Part shown: piece after piece, positions 17,819 to 25,645 of the stretch | Layout of the letters: each line of letters begins with the position of its first letter | How positions within the stretch are numbered: position 1 is the stretch's first letter | Assembly (NCBI GenBank): GCA_964570625.1 | Contig: CAZMYW010000004.1 | Coordinates: 71,824-135,823 of the forward strand | Origin: JBFLXB01 sp964570625 | GTDB lineage: Bacteria > Nitrospirota > Nitrospiria > 2-01-FULL-66-17 | Reading direction: 5' to 3' | Length of the DNA: 64,000 bases | The notes under the pieces: generated by a model | The model's input: only the letters and a program-made list of their open reading frames with translations | Database searches by the model: none | Told to the model about the DNA's origin: nothing | Translations under genes and position numbers: made by a program

Positions 17819-19111
17819 ATGTCGAAGACATCGAACTCGAAGATGAAGAACGACACGAACGGATTGACCCGGCGGGACGTGATCAAAGCCGGCGGTGTGA
17901 CCGCGCTGGGCGTGCTGCTGGCCGGTCTTCCTCCGCTGCGGGGCGGGTTGTTCGCCGGCACCGGCGACGCGCCGGAGGTGACCAAACTCAAGATCGGCTT
18001 CATTCCACTGACCGATTGCGCCTCGGTGGTGATGGCCTACGAACTGGGGCTGTACAAGAAGTACGGCCTGGATGTGACGGTGTCGAAAGAGGCATCCTGG
18101 GCTGCGGTGCGCGACAAGTTGACGATCGGGGAAAACCAGGCCTCGCACATCTTGTATGGCATGCCCTACGCCTCCACGCTCGGGATCATCGGCTCCGAGG
18201 GGAAGAAACTCGACATGGTGATTCCGTTGGTCCTGAACCAAAACGGCCAGGCGATCACCTTGGACAATAAACTCAAGGCGCGAGGCGTCAAAACCCCCCA
18301 AGACATGAAGAAGGTCATCGACGAAGACAAAGGGAAGAAGACGTACACGTTCGCGATGACCTTTCCTCCAGGCACACACGCGATGTGGATGCGCTATTGG
18401 CTGGGCGCTGGAGGAATTGACCCTGATACCGACGTCAAGTTGATCACCGTCCCGCCCCCTCAGATGGTGGCCAATATGCGGATTGGGAACATGGACGGCT
18501 ATTGCGTGGGCGAACCCTGGAACGCGCGGGCGGTCTCGGACGGTATCGGATTTACCGTGACCACGACCCAGAAGATGTGGAAAAACCACCCTGAAAAGGT
18601 CCTCGGCATGACGCGGGAGTTCGCGGAGAAGAATCCCAAGACCGTGAAGGCGCTGGTGATGGCCATTATCGAGGCTGCGCAGTACATCGACAAACTGGAG
18701 AATCGGCCTCAGGTCGCGGAGACCGTCGCAAAGAAGGAGTACGTCAACGCACCGATCAACGTGGTTCTCGGGCGCATGCAGGGCAAGTACGTGTATGGGG
18801 ATGGACGGGCCGAGCAGGATCCAGACTACATGAAATTTTACCGGAACGGCGACGTGACCTATCCCTGGAAGTCCCACGGTCTGTGGTTTCTCACCCAGCA
18901 CCGACGGTGGGGATTTATCACCGAGCCCATCGACTACAAGAAAGTGGTGGATGCGGTCAATCGGCCGGATCTGTACCGCGAAGCTGCCAAGGCGTTGAAC
19001 GTGCCGGTGCCGGCGGAGGAGTACCGGAAGGAGACGTTTTTTGACGGGATCGAGTTCGATCCTGCGGATCCGGAGGGCTACGTGAAGAAGTTTGCCATCA
19101 AAAAGGTATGA
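17819..19111 (+). CDS. nrtA: Nitrate/nitrite ABC transporter, substrate-binding protein
   Basis: A 430-aa binding protein. A twin-arginine signal is visible (LTRRDVIKAGGVTALGVLLAG), so it is probably Tat-exported. The mature part, LKIGFIPLTDCASVVMAYELGLYKKYGLDV, is the NrtA/CmpA/SsuA-type start, followed by ILYGMPYASTLGI and CVGEPWNARAV, which line the anion pocket in NrtA. It overlaps nrtB by ATGA. Bicarbonate or cyanate binding is possible, but the neighbouring nitrite reductase favours nitrate or nitrite. Confidence 0.88.
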   Translation: MSKTSNSKMKNDTNGLTRRDVIKAGGVTALGVLLAGLPPLRGGLFAGTGDAPEVTKLKIGFIPLTDCASVVMAYELGLYKKYGLDVTVSKEASWAAVRDKLTIGENQASHILYGMPYASTLGIIGSEGKKLDMVIPLVLNQNGQAITLDNKLKARGVKTPQDMKKVIDEDKGKKTYTFAMTFPPGTHAMWMRYWLGAGGIDPDTDVKLITVPPPQMVANMRIGNMDGYCVGEPWNARAVSDGIGFTVTTTQKMWKNHPEKVLGMTREFAEKNPKTVKALVMAIIEAAQYIDKLENRPQVAETVAKKEYVNAPINVVLGRMQGKYVYGDGRAEQDPDYMKFYRNGDVTYPWKSHGLWFLTQHRRWGFITEPIDYKKVVDAVNRPDLYREAAKALNVPVPAEEYRKETFFDGIEFDPADPEGYVKKFAIKKV

Positions 19112-20007
19112 GCATGGAACGGGTCCAGGCGCAGAAAATGATGCCGGTCAGTCAGACGACAGTGAGTCAGCAGTCCGCGACGCCCGAAGTTCAAAAGACC
19201 CCGCCGCCGCGGTCATCCGTGTCATTCACGGTCAAGCGCGTACCGGTTGGGACGATCGTGTTGCCGCTGGTGGGCGTGGCCGTGCTCGTGGCCGTGTGGG
19301 CCATGGTGAGCCAGATCGCGCCGTTCCTGCCGAGCCCGGCCAAAACCGTGGTCAACAGTTGGGATCTGATCATTCACCCGTTTTCCGACGAAGGGCCCAA
19401 CAACAAGGGCATCGGGTGGCAAGTGCTCTACAGCCTGGGACGGGTTGGCCTCGGGTTTGGCCTGGCCATGGTGGTGGGGATCCCGATGGGGCTCATGCTC
19501 GGTATCTCAACCGTCACGCGGAAGATGTGGGATCCGGTGGTGCAGGTGCTCAGACCGGTGTCGCCGCTGGCCTGGCTGCCGTTAGGATTGGCGACGTTCC
19601 AAGCGGCGACCCCCGCCGCGGTGTTTACGATCTTCATCACCGCACTGTGGCCAATCCTGATCAACACCTCGGCCGGGGTCCAGCAGGTGCCTCCGGTCTA
19701 CCTCCAGGTCGGCCGAATCCTCCAGCTTTCGCGTCGAAAAATGGTGACGCGCATCCTGATTCCCGCGTCGCTCCCGTACATTCTCTCGGGGCTGCGTGTG
19801 AGCCTGGGGGTCGCGTGGCTCGTGATCGTGGCGTCCGAGATGCTTACGGGAGGAATCGGGATCGGCTTCTTTGTCTGGGACGAGTGGAACAACCTGTCGC
19901 TGGAGCACATCATTTTGGCGATCGCCGTAATCGGTCTGGTCGGATTGGCGCTCGACCGGCTGATGCTCGCGGTTGCGCGCCGGCTCAGCTATCAACCCCT
20001 CGGGTGA
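19108..20007 (+). CDS. nrtB: Nitrate/nitrite ABC transporter, permease
   Basis: A 299-aa inner-membrane permease. The first ~50 residues are polar, then come hydrophobic spans from IVLPLVGVAVLVAVWAMV onward. The BPD permease signature region around GVQQVPPVYLQVGRILQLSR (the EAA loop that docks the ATPase) is present. It starts on the nrtA stop and ends 8 bp before the ATPase gene. It forms a homodimeric pore with NrtA as receptor and NrtD as motor. Confidence 0.9.
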   Translation: MSMERVQAQKMMPVSQTTVSQQSATPEVQKTPPPRSSVSFTVKRVPVGTIVLPLVGVAVLVAVWAMVSQIAPFLPSPAKTVVNSWDLIIHPFSDEGPNNKGIGWQVLYSLGRVGLGFGLAMVVGIPMGLMLGISTVTRKMWDPVVQVLRPVSPLAWLPLGLATFQAATPAAVFTIFITALWPILINTSAGVQQVPPVYLQVGRILQLSRRKMVTRILIPASLPYILSGLRVSLGVAWLVIVASEMLTGGIGIGFFVWDEWNNLSLEHIILAIAVIGLVGLALDRLMLAVARRLSYQPLG

Positions 20008-20015
20008 GGAGATCC

Positions 20016-20801
20016 ATGGGACACTTTCTTGAGATCAGCGACGTGACCAAAACGTTTGACACGCCCCGAGGCCCATTCACCGCGCTGCAACACTGCACGC
20101 TCCCCGTGGAGCGGGGAGAGTTCGTCACCTTGATCGGCCACTCTGGATGCGGCAAGAGCACGCTGATCTCCATCGTCGCCGGACTGACCCGAGCCACGAC
20201 CGGCGGGGTGATCCTCGAAGGTCGGGAGGTGACGAGTCCGGGACCTGACCGCGGGATGGTGTTCCAGCAACACGCGCTCTTGCCCTGGCTCTCGGCGCAG
20301 GACAACGTGCTGTTGGCCGTGGAAGAGGTCTTCCCGTCGTTGAGTCGTCAGGAGCACAAGGAGCGGGCCATGCACTTCTTGGAGATGGTGGGGCTCTCCG
20401 CGGCGGCCCAGAAACACCCGGCCGAGCTTTCCGGCGGGATGTGTCAGCGCGTGGGAATCGCGCGCGCGTTGTCTATGCGGCCGAAAATGCTGCTGCTGGA
20501 CGAGCCGTTCGGTGCGCTTGATGCCTTGACGCGGGGCCGCCTGCAAGATGAGGTGTTGCGGATCTGGCAAAAGCACGGACAGACCGTGCTCATGGTGACT
20601 CACGACGTGGATGAAGCGATCCTCTTGTCCGACCGGATCGCGCTGATGACCAACGGCCCGGCGGCGACGATCGATGAAGTGATCACCGTGGATATCCCTC
20701 GCCCACGGGATCGACGAATGCTCTCCAGCTTTCCTCGGTACCGTGATCTCAAGGCCCATATCTTGACTGCGCTGGAAGAGCGACTCGGCGCACCGGTCTA
20801 A
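20016..20801 (+). CDS. nrtD: Nitrate/nitrite ABC transporter, ATP-binding protein
   Basis: 261 aa. ATG 20016 has GAGGAG directly upstream. Walker A is GHSGCGKST, the Q loop is VFQQHALLPW, the signature is LSGGMCQRVGIARAL (Cys in place of the usual Lys/Gln after GGM), and Walker B is MLLLDEPFGALD with an H loop in VTHDVDEA. There is no NrtC-type fused binding domain, so the importer is NrtABD with two identical or shared ATPase subunits. Confidence 0.91.
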   Translation: MGHFLEISDVTKTFDTPRGPFTALQHCTLPVERGEFVTLIGHSGCGKSTLISIVAGLTRATTGGVILEGREVTSPGPDRGMVFQQHALLPWLSAQDNVLLAVEEVFPSLSRQEHKERAMHFLEMVGLSAAAQKHPAELSGGMCQRVGIARALSMRPKMLLLDEPFGALDALTRGRLQDEVLRIWQKHGQTVLMVTHDVDEAILLSDRIALMTNGPAATIDEVITVDIPRPRDRRMLSSFPRYRDLKAHILTALEERLGAPV

Positions 20802-20878
20802 ACTCGGTCGTAGACTCTCTCAGCGCAACCCCTCGCGTTTCAACACCTCGGACACGACCACACCGCACAGACCCGCCG

Positions 20879-20911
20879 GACATTTCTGCGGGCTTCCGCC
20901 ACATTTCTGTC
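20879..20911 (+). promoter_or_regulatory. Paired enhancer-like dyads upstream of the 88-aa gene
   Basis: GACATTTCTGCG (20879-20890) and CACATTTCTGTC (20900-20911) are two degenerate copies of GACA-N4-TGTC with centres 21 bp apart. They share the same spacer TTTC. The pair sits 82 bp upstream of the -12 GC, the same distance as at the porin-nrt promoter. Confidence 0.5.
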
Positions 20912-20962
20912 GCTCGATGAAGGCGGTTCATCCCCCCTCGTGATTTTTCGAGGCTTTGGTGA

Positions 20963-20978
20963 TGGCATCTCTCCTGCA
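20963..20978 (+). promoter_or_regulatory. Sigma-54 promoter of the 88-aa gene
   Basis: TGGCATCTCTCCTGCA has GG at 20964-20965 and GC at 20976-20977 with 10 bp between. The -24 half (TGGCA) and the TGCA of the -12 half fit the consensus. The predicted start is near 20989. Confidence 0.7.
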
Positions 20979-21053
20979 TAAACGACTGTGCGAGGCCGTG
21001 TCGTTCGCGTGGGGCGGTTCCTCGGTCCTCTCGGGGGATCCGGGGAGGCTCCC

Positions 21054-21091
21054 AGCGTCGGGTGGGGGGCTACCTACCCCTGCTCGACGCT
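21054..21091 (+). other. Leader hairpin
   Basis: AGCGTCG (21054-21060) pairs with CGACGCT (21085-21091), and an inner GGGG/CCCC can also pair. It lies in the predicted 5' leader, 40 nt before the start of the 88-aa gene. There is no T-run, so it is not a simple terminator. Confidence 0.4.
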
Positions 21092-21131
21092 CGCGAGCGG
21101 GCGTGGTGGGGACACTAACCAGGAGGGAGCG

Positions 21132-21398
21132 ATGTTTCTGATCAAGTATGATGGAGAAGCCACGGCGGTGACGAACACGTTCGATTCAGCGGCGTTGTAC
21201 GCGGACGGGATCAGGCAGCCCGGACATCGCATTACGATTGTCGCGATGCAACCTGGGGACTGGGGTGACGCCCTGCGGGCACTGGAGCGACGCGAGACAT
21301 CGTGGTCTGACACCAAGACGCTCGACGAAGCCTGTCTTTTTCGCGGTAAGGCCGCAACCCCTTCATCTGTTCCGGGCACGTCCCTCGCCCTGCGGTAG
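21132..21398 (+). CDS. Small hypothetical protein
   Basis: 88 aa, with AGGAGGGAG at 21121-21129 ahead of ATG 21132. It begins MFLIKYDGEATAVTNTFDSAALYADGIRQ and contains HRITIVAMQPGDWGDALRALERRE. There is no signal peptide, membrane span or cysteine motif. I do not recognise the family. It has its own sigma-54 promoter with paired dyads, so it belongs to the nitrogen regulon and lies between the transporter and the nitrite reductase. It may be a small regulator or assembly factor; that is a guess from position. Confidence 0.6.
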   Translation: MFLIKYDGEATAVTNTFDSAALYADGIRQPGHRITIVAMQPGDWGDALRALERRETSWSDTKTLDEACLFRGKAATPSSVPGTSLALR

Positions 21399-21464
21399 AT
21401 TCGTCTCGCGCGCGAGTGCTTGCTGGTCTCACGCCCGATCCCCCAACAACTACTTTTGACGGTA

Positions 21465-21517
21465 GCCGACAAAATTGTCGGCGGTTCCTTCACAGAAGTG
21501 TTCGACCATTTTGTCGA
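21465..21517 (+). promoter_or_regulatory. Paired enhancer dyads upstream of the nitrite reductase operon
   Basis: An 18-bp perfect palindrome, GCCGACAAAATTGTCGGC (21465-21482), contains GACA-N4-TGTC. A second dyad, TCGACCATTTTGTCGA (21502-21517), contains GACC-N4-TGTC. The centres are 36 bp apart. They lie 85-125 bp upstream of the -12 element at 21599. Confidence 0.7.
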
Positions 21518-21585
21518 TCACCGCCGATAGTCAGCCGGCCGAGCACCTACGGCTGATTTTCCCGCTCTTTATCCCTGTCGGTTCG

Positions 21586-21601
21586 TGGTACGCGGTTTGC
21601 T
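21586..21601 (+). promoter_or_regulatory. Sigma-54 promoter of the nitrite reductase operon
   Basis: TGGTACGCGGTTTGCT has GG at 21587-21588 and GC at 21599-21600 with 10 bp between. The -12 half TTTGCT is ideal. The predicted start, near 21612, is only a few bases before ATG 21617, so either translation is nearly leaderless or a later start is used. Confidence 0.72.
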
Positions 21602-21616
21602 CTTGATCGTCCCCAC

Positions 21617-22258
21617 ATGGCGATTCGAGAAGGCGTCAAATACCCGGCGTTCGCTAGCGAGTTCGCGCGGATCGATTTCACGGCTGATCCGTTGCCGGTC
21701 CTCTGCCTGTTCCCGCTGCCGGAGGCGATCTCACTCGAGGCCTCGTCGATCGGATTGTGCGGGTTGGATCTGCAACCCAAAACAGTTCAGTGGAGCGTCC
21801 TCGCTGATCTGCCTCGCGTCTCACTCAAGGCGCCATTAGTTTGCCAGATCTTCAACTGGGTGGAGACCGTGGAGTGGGAAGGGATCCGATTGGTGGATGT
21901 CCTCGACGCACACGGGATCGAGACATCGTCCGACGGCTACTACGCGGTGTATTCGCGCGATGGACACTTCTTCGAGAGTCTCTCGCGCGACGAGGCGCGC
22001 GATCCCCGCGTGCTCCTGGCGTACGGATTGAACGGCGGTCCGTTGCCCGAGGAACACGGAGGACCCCTGCGCCTGGTGGTGCCCTTTCTCCAGGGCTACA
22101 AGAGCGTGAAATGGGTCCGCTCGATCCGCGCCTTTCGCACCGATCCCATCGGCATCAAACGATTGAGGGGGCAGAGTCGGTCCGGGCGACTCAGCCAGGC
22201 GTGGAGAGATCGTATGGCCATCGTACCGCCTGCGGGACGGGCGGGAGATCCGGCGTGA
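21617..22258 (+). CDS. Molybdopterin-binding domain protein (sulfite-oxidase fold)
   Basis: 213 aa without a signal peptide. Residues ~60-150 read LKAPLVCQIFNWVETVEWEGIRLVDVLDAHGIE, then YYAVYSRDGHFFESLSRDEA and LLAYGLNGGPLPEEHGGPLRLVVPFLQGYKSVKWV. These are the conserved elements of the oxidoreductase molybdopterin-binding family, including the cysteine that ligates Mo (VCQIFNW). It lacks a haem or dimerisation domain. Its stop overlaps the nitrite reductase start (GTGA), so the two are made together. It may be a Mo enzyme acting on nitrogen oxyanions, or a partner of the reductase; neither is established. Confidence 0.75.
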   Translation: MAIREGVKYPAFASEFARIDFTADPLPVLCLFPLPEAISLEASSIGLCGLDLQPKTVQWSVLADLPRVSLKAPLVCQIFNWVETVEWEGIRLVDVLDAHGIETSSDGYYAVYSRDGHFFESLSRDEARDPRVLLAYGLNGGPLPEEHGGPLRLVVPFLQGYKSVKWVRSIRAFRTDPIGIKRLRGQSRSGRLSQAWRDRMAIVPPAGRAGDPA

Positions 22259-25233
22259 CCGCTCGCGTGGTGGTCGTTGGCAACGGCATGGCCGGCATCG
22301 CCGCCGTGGAGGCGATGGTCAGCCGACCCACCCCGCCGAAGGTCACCGTGTTCGGAGATGAGCCGTACGTCAACTACAACCGGATTCTGCTGTCGGACGT
22401 GCTGGCGTCGGCGAAGGCGGTGAAAGACACCATCCTCAATCCCGGCGAGTGGTACGAGCGGCACGGCATCGACCTTCGGACCCGGACGCGCATCGTCGCG
22501 CTGGATCTTTTGAATCGAACCGTGGTGACTGACGCGGGAACGCGCGTGTGGTACGACCGCCTGCTGCTGGCGACCGGGAGCACGCCGTTTCTGCCCGCGA
22601 TCGCCGGGTTGGACAAGCAAGGTGTCTTCACGTTTCGGAACATCGACGACACCGAGGGCATGATCCGCTGGGCCGCGAGCCGCACCCGGGCGGTGGTGGT
22701 CGGTGGAGGGCTTCTGGGCCTGGAAGCAGCCCGCGGACTGACGAATCGCGGGATGGTGGTGACGGTGGTCCACCTCCCAGGACACTTGATGGAGCAGCAA
22801 CTCGACGCGGGCGCCGGAGGGTTGTTGCGTCGCCGGATCGAGAAAATGGGGATCGCCGTGCGGCTGTCGTGCACCGTGGAGGAAATTCTCGGACGCGACG
22901 AGGTCCAGGCGGTGCGATTGTCCACCGGCGATCTGATCGAGGCCGATCTCGTCCTCGTCACGGCCGGGATCCGACCCAACGTCCAGCTCGCGCGCAGCGC
23001 GGGCCTCGCGGTCGATCGCGGCGTGTTGGTGGACGACACCATGGCGACGTCGGCCGAGGGCGTGTACGCGGTGGGCGAGTGTGTGGAGCACCGCGGACGG
23101 ACCTACGGGCTGGTGGCTCCGCTGATCGAGCAAGCCAAGGTGGCGGCCGATGCGATCACTGGCGACGGGCGGTTGCGATACGAGGGGTCGGTCACCCAGG
23201 CCACGCTCAAGGTTGCGGGCATCGAACTGACTTCGATGGGCCAGGTCGCAGAGCAATCCGACGCGGACGAAGCCCTGGTCTTTTGCGACACCGGGACTGA
23301 AACCTACAAGAAGATCGTCATCCGCGACCAGCGGATCGTGGGCGCCATCTTCCTCGGCGACACCTCCGGCAGCCCATCCATCCGCGAGAAGATGACCACG
23401 GGCGCCAATATCACCGGTGAACGGGCCACCCTACTGGATGTCGGGGAACCTCGTGCCGCGAGCGTGGTCGACCTTCCGGATAGCGCCACGGTCTGCAACT
23501 GCAACAGCGTGACCAAAGGGGATATTGTAGTCGCGATCCGCGACAAGGGGTGCGCCTCGCGTCAGCAAGTCGCCGAGTGCACACGCGCGACGACTGGATG
23601 CGGAACCTGCGCCGGGCTCGTTGACGAGATGCTGGTGGCACTGGCTCCGGCCCCTGTACCCGGCACTCCGGTCGCGATGAGACCTCCCAACAAGATCGAA
23701 CAGCTCAAAAAAACTAAGTCGGGCCTGGACATGCTTCCTGATCTCGATCGGTATGCCCAGGAAGGCTGGGAGGCGATCACCGAAGACGATGTGCAGCGGC
23801 TCAAGTGGTACGGCGTGTTTTTGCGAACGCCCACGCCCGGGCACTTCATGCTGCGTGTGCGGGTGACCAACGGCATCGCCACGGCCGCGCAATTCCGTGA
23901 ATTCGCCAGGATCGCTCGCGAGTTCGGCCGCGGATTCGCGGAGTTGACCACCCGGCAACAGGTCCAGTTGCGGTGGATGACCATTGATCAGATCCCCGCC
24001 ATCCTGGACGCGCTCAAGGCCGTGGGACTGACCACCATGCAGACCGGTATGGACAACATCCGCAACGTGATGGGGTGTTCGGCCACCGGCCTGGCCCCGA
24101 CCGAAACGCTCGATACCGCGCCGATCACCCGGGCGCTCACCGATCGGTTCATCAATAACCGCGAGTTTACGGACCTGCCGCGCAAGTTCAACATCGCGAT
24201 CACCGGTTGCCGGGAGAACTGCACCCATTCGGAGTCGCAAGATATCGCGATGACGCCGGCCTCCCGCACGATCGACGGCGAGTCCGCGATGGGCTTCAAC
24301 GTGGCGGTCGGGGGGAAACAGGGGTCGGGTGGATTTACCGCGGCCACCCCGCTGGATCTCTTTGTCCGTCCCGACGAGGCGGTGGATGTTGCGAGCGCCA
24401 TTATCCTGGCGTTCCGCGACCACGGTTCACGCGAGGCGCGTAACAAATCGCGCCTCGCGTTTCTGGTCCAGGAGTGGGGCGCCAAGCGGTTTCGTGCTGA
24501 AGTCGAACGACGGGTGGGCCGGCCGCTCCTTCGAGCCGGAACCGATGAGCGGAATCCCAGAAAGAAGAACACGCACATCGGGGTGTTCCGACAGAAACAG
24601 CCCGGTCTCAACTACGTCGGGCTGGCGGTACCGATCGGGCGTCTCACCGCCGAGCAGCTCGATGATCTCGCCCGGTTAGCGGAGGACTACGGCAGCGGCG
24701 AGATCCGCATCACGCCAGAGCAGAACGTGGTCCTGGTCAACGTCCCGGACCGCCGGTTGGGCGCCTTGCTGGCGGACGAGCCGTTGCTCAAGGACGTGCC
24801 CTACAACCCGTCCGAAATCATGCGCAGCCTGGTGGCCTGTCCCGGGACGGATTATTGTGGCCTGGCGCTGATCGAAACCAAGGCGCGGGCGCTGGCGATC
24901 GCGCGGTCCTTGGAGCAGAAACTCTCGATCAACAAACCCGTCTCCATCCACTGGTCCGGGTGTCCATCCGGGTGCGGCAACCACCTGATGGCCGATATCG
25001 GTTTGTTGGGCAAACGCGCCAAAGTGGGCGGGCAGGTGGTGGACGCGGTGGATATCTTTGTGGGTGGGCGATCCGGACCACACGCGGAGCCCGGCACCAA
25101 AATTATGGAAGACATTCCGTGCGACGCGTTGGAGTCCGTGCTGGAAGGCCTTGCGCGTTTCGTCGTGCGCGACAAGACCGTTGAGGTGCTGCACGGCGAC
25201 GGAGCAGAACGCGGGAGAGACGAGGCGTCGTGA
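22255..25233 (+). CDS. Hybrid assimilatory nitrite reductase: NirB-type flavoprotein fused to NirA-type siroheme core
   Basis: 992 aa from GTG 22255, which overlaps the upstream stop. Residues 1-~400 are an FAD/NAD(P)H oxidoreductase (VVVVGNGMAGIAAVEAM, VVVGGGLLGLEAARGL, VYAVGECVEHRG). Residues ~410-460 are a BFD-like [2Fe-2S] domain (C414, C416, C449, C452). From ~475 the sequence turns into a ferredoxin-nitrite-reductase type core (NKIEQLKKTKSGLDMLPDL, GWEAITEDDVQRLKWYGVF). Its siroheme/4Fe-4S cysteines are C862-X5-C868 and C903-X3-C907. It should reduce nitrite to ammonium with NAD(P)H. The NirA-like half joined to the NirB-like front end is unusual. No NirD follows. Confidence 0.88.
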   Translation: MTARVVVVGNGMAGIAAVEAMVSRPTPPKVTVFGDEPYVNYNRILLSDVLASAKAVKDTILNPGEWYERHGIDLRTRTRIVALDLLNRTVVTDAGTRVWYDRLLLATGSTPFLPAIAGLDKQGVFTFRNIDDTEGMIRWAASRTRAVVVGGGLLGLEAARGLTNRGMVVTVVHLPGHLMEQQLDAGAGGLLRRRIEKMGIAVRLSCTVEEILGRDEVQAVRLSTGDLIEADLVLVTAGIRPNVQLARSAGLAVDRGVLVDDTMATSAEGVYAVGECVEHRGRTYGLVAPLIEQAKVAADAITGDGRLRYEGSVTQATLKVAGIELTSMGQVAEQSDADEALVFCDTGTETYKKIVIRDQRIVGAIFLGDTSGSPSIREKMTTGANITGERATLLDVGEPRAASVVDLPDSATVCNCNSVTKGDIVVAIRDKGCASRQQVAECTRATTGCGTCAGLVDEMLVALAPAPVPGTPVAMRPPNKIEQLKKTKSGLDMLPDLDRYAQEGWEAITEDDVQRLKWYGVFLRTPTPGHFMLRVRVTNGIATAAQFREFARIAREFGRGFAELTTRQQVQLRWMTIDQIPAILDALKAVGLTTMQTGMDNIRNVMGCSATGLAPTETLDTAPITRALTDRFINNREFTDLPRKFNIAITGCRENCTHSESQDIAMTPASRTIDGESAMGFNVAVGGKQGSGGFTAATPLDLFVRPDEAVDVASAIILAFRDHGSREARNKSRLAFLVQEWGAKRFRAEVERRVGRPLLRAGTDERNPRKKNTHIGVFRQKQPGLNYVGLAVPIGRLTAEQLDDLARLAEDYGSGEIRITPEQNVVLVNVPDRRLGALLADEPLLKDVPYNPSEIMRSLVACPGTDYCGLALIETKARALAIARSLEQKLSINKPVSIHWSGCPSGCGNHLMADIGLLGKRAKVGGQVVDAVDIFVGGRSGPHAEPGTKIMEDIPCDALESVLEGLARFVVRDKTVEVLHGDGAERGRDEAS

Positions 25234-25460
25234 ACGGGAACGCGGCGAGAAAGGAGACGGTGGGCACGTCGACATCCATGCGCGAGGCGGTGCACCGGTT
25301 GGAGCGCGACTTGATTGTGCGTTCACTGGAAGCGGCGAACGGCAGTCAGTCTGAAGCGGCCCGTCGTTTAGGGGTCAGCGAACGGGTGCTGCGGTACAAG
25401 ATGAAAAAATATCAGATCGTCCGTTCGACAATAGTGTCTTTCATAGACAAAAATGTCTGA
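25230..25460 (+). CDS. Stand-alone Fis/NtrC-type helix-turn-helix protein
   Basis: 76 aa from GTG 25230, which overlaps the nitrite reductase stop (GTGA). Residues ~17-60 (MREAVHRLERDLIVRSLEAA, then SEAARRLGVSERVLRYKMKK) match the C-terminal DNA-binding domain of sigma-54 activators such as NtrC, NifA or ZraR. No AAA+ or receiver domain is present, and there is no room for one. It should bind DNA as a dimer but cannot itself open a sigma-54 promoter. Its last codons contain two enhancer dyads. It may compete with, or help, a full activator encoded elsewhere. Confidence 0.82.
   Translation: MNGNAARKETVGTSTSMREAVHRLERDLIVRSLEAANGSQSEAARRLGVSERVLRYKMKKYQIVRSTIVSFIDKNV
25427..25457 (+). promoter_or_regulatory. 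Paired enhancer dyads upstream of barrel-amt2-glnK2
   Basis: GACAATAGTGTC (25427-25438) and GACAAAAATGTC (25446-25457) are two perfect GACA-N4-TGTC dyads with centres 19 bp apart. They lie inside the last codons of the HTH gene, about 140 bp upstream of the -12 box at 25579. The spacing equals that of the porin-nrt pair. Confidence 0.72.
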
Positions 25461-25565
25461 CCTGATTGTCGCATGTCGCTGGTCGGACCTTCCGATTGAT
25501 CGCCGAGGGTGCAATCTTTCAACGTTTCTAAGGATCATGCCGTCCAGTCGTCTCTGTTGGATGGG

Positions 25566-25581
25566 TGGCCTCGAGCTTGCA
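25566..25581 (+). promoter_or_regulatory. Sigma-54 promoter of barrel-amt2-glnK2
   Basis: TGGCCTCGAGCTTGCA is a near-consensus -24/-12 element, with GG at 25567-25568 and GC at 25579-25580 and 10 bp between. The predicted start is near 25592, about 54 nt before the barrel gene ATG. Confidence 0.8.
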
Positions 25582-25645
25582 AACGGTTCCGGATAATCCG
25601 GAATCTACACCGGCTCCCGACGGGGAGCTCACGGAGGAGGGCGTA

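Larger units (their letters stand above)
20802..21131 (+). other. Regulatory intergenic region before the 88-aa gene
   Basis: This 330-bp gap has no convincing gene. It holds two dyads (20879-20911), a sigma-54 promoter (20963-20978) and a ~143-nt transcribed leader. Part of the leader can fold into a hairpin (21054-21091). Confidence 0.7.
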
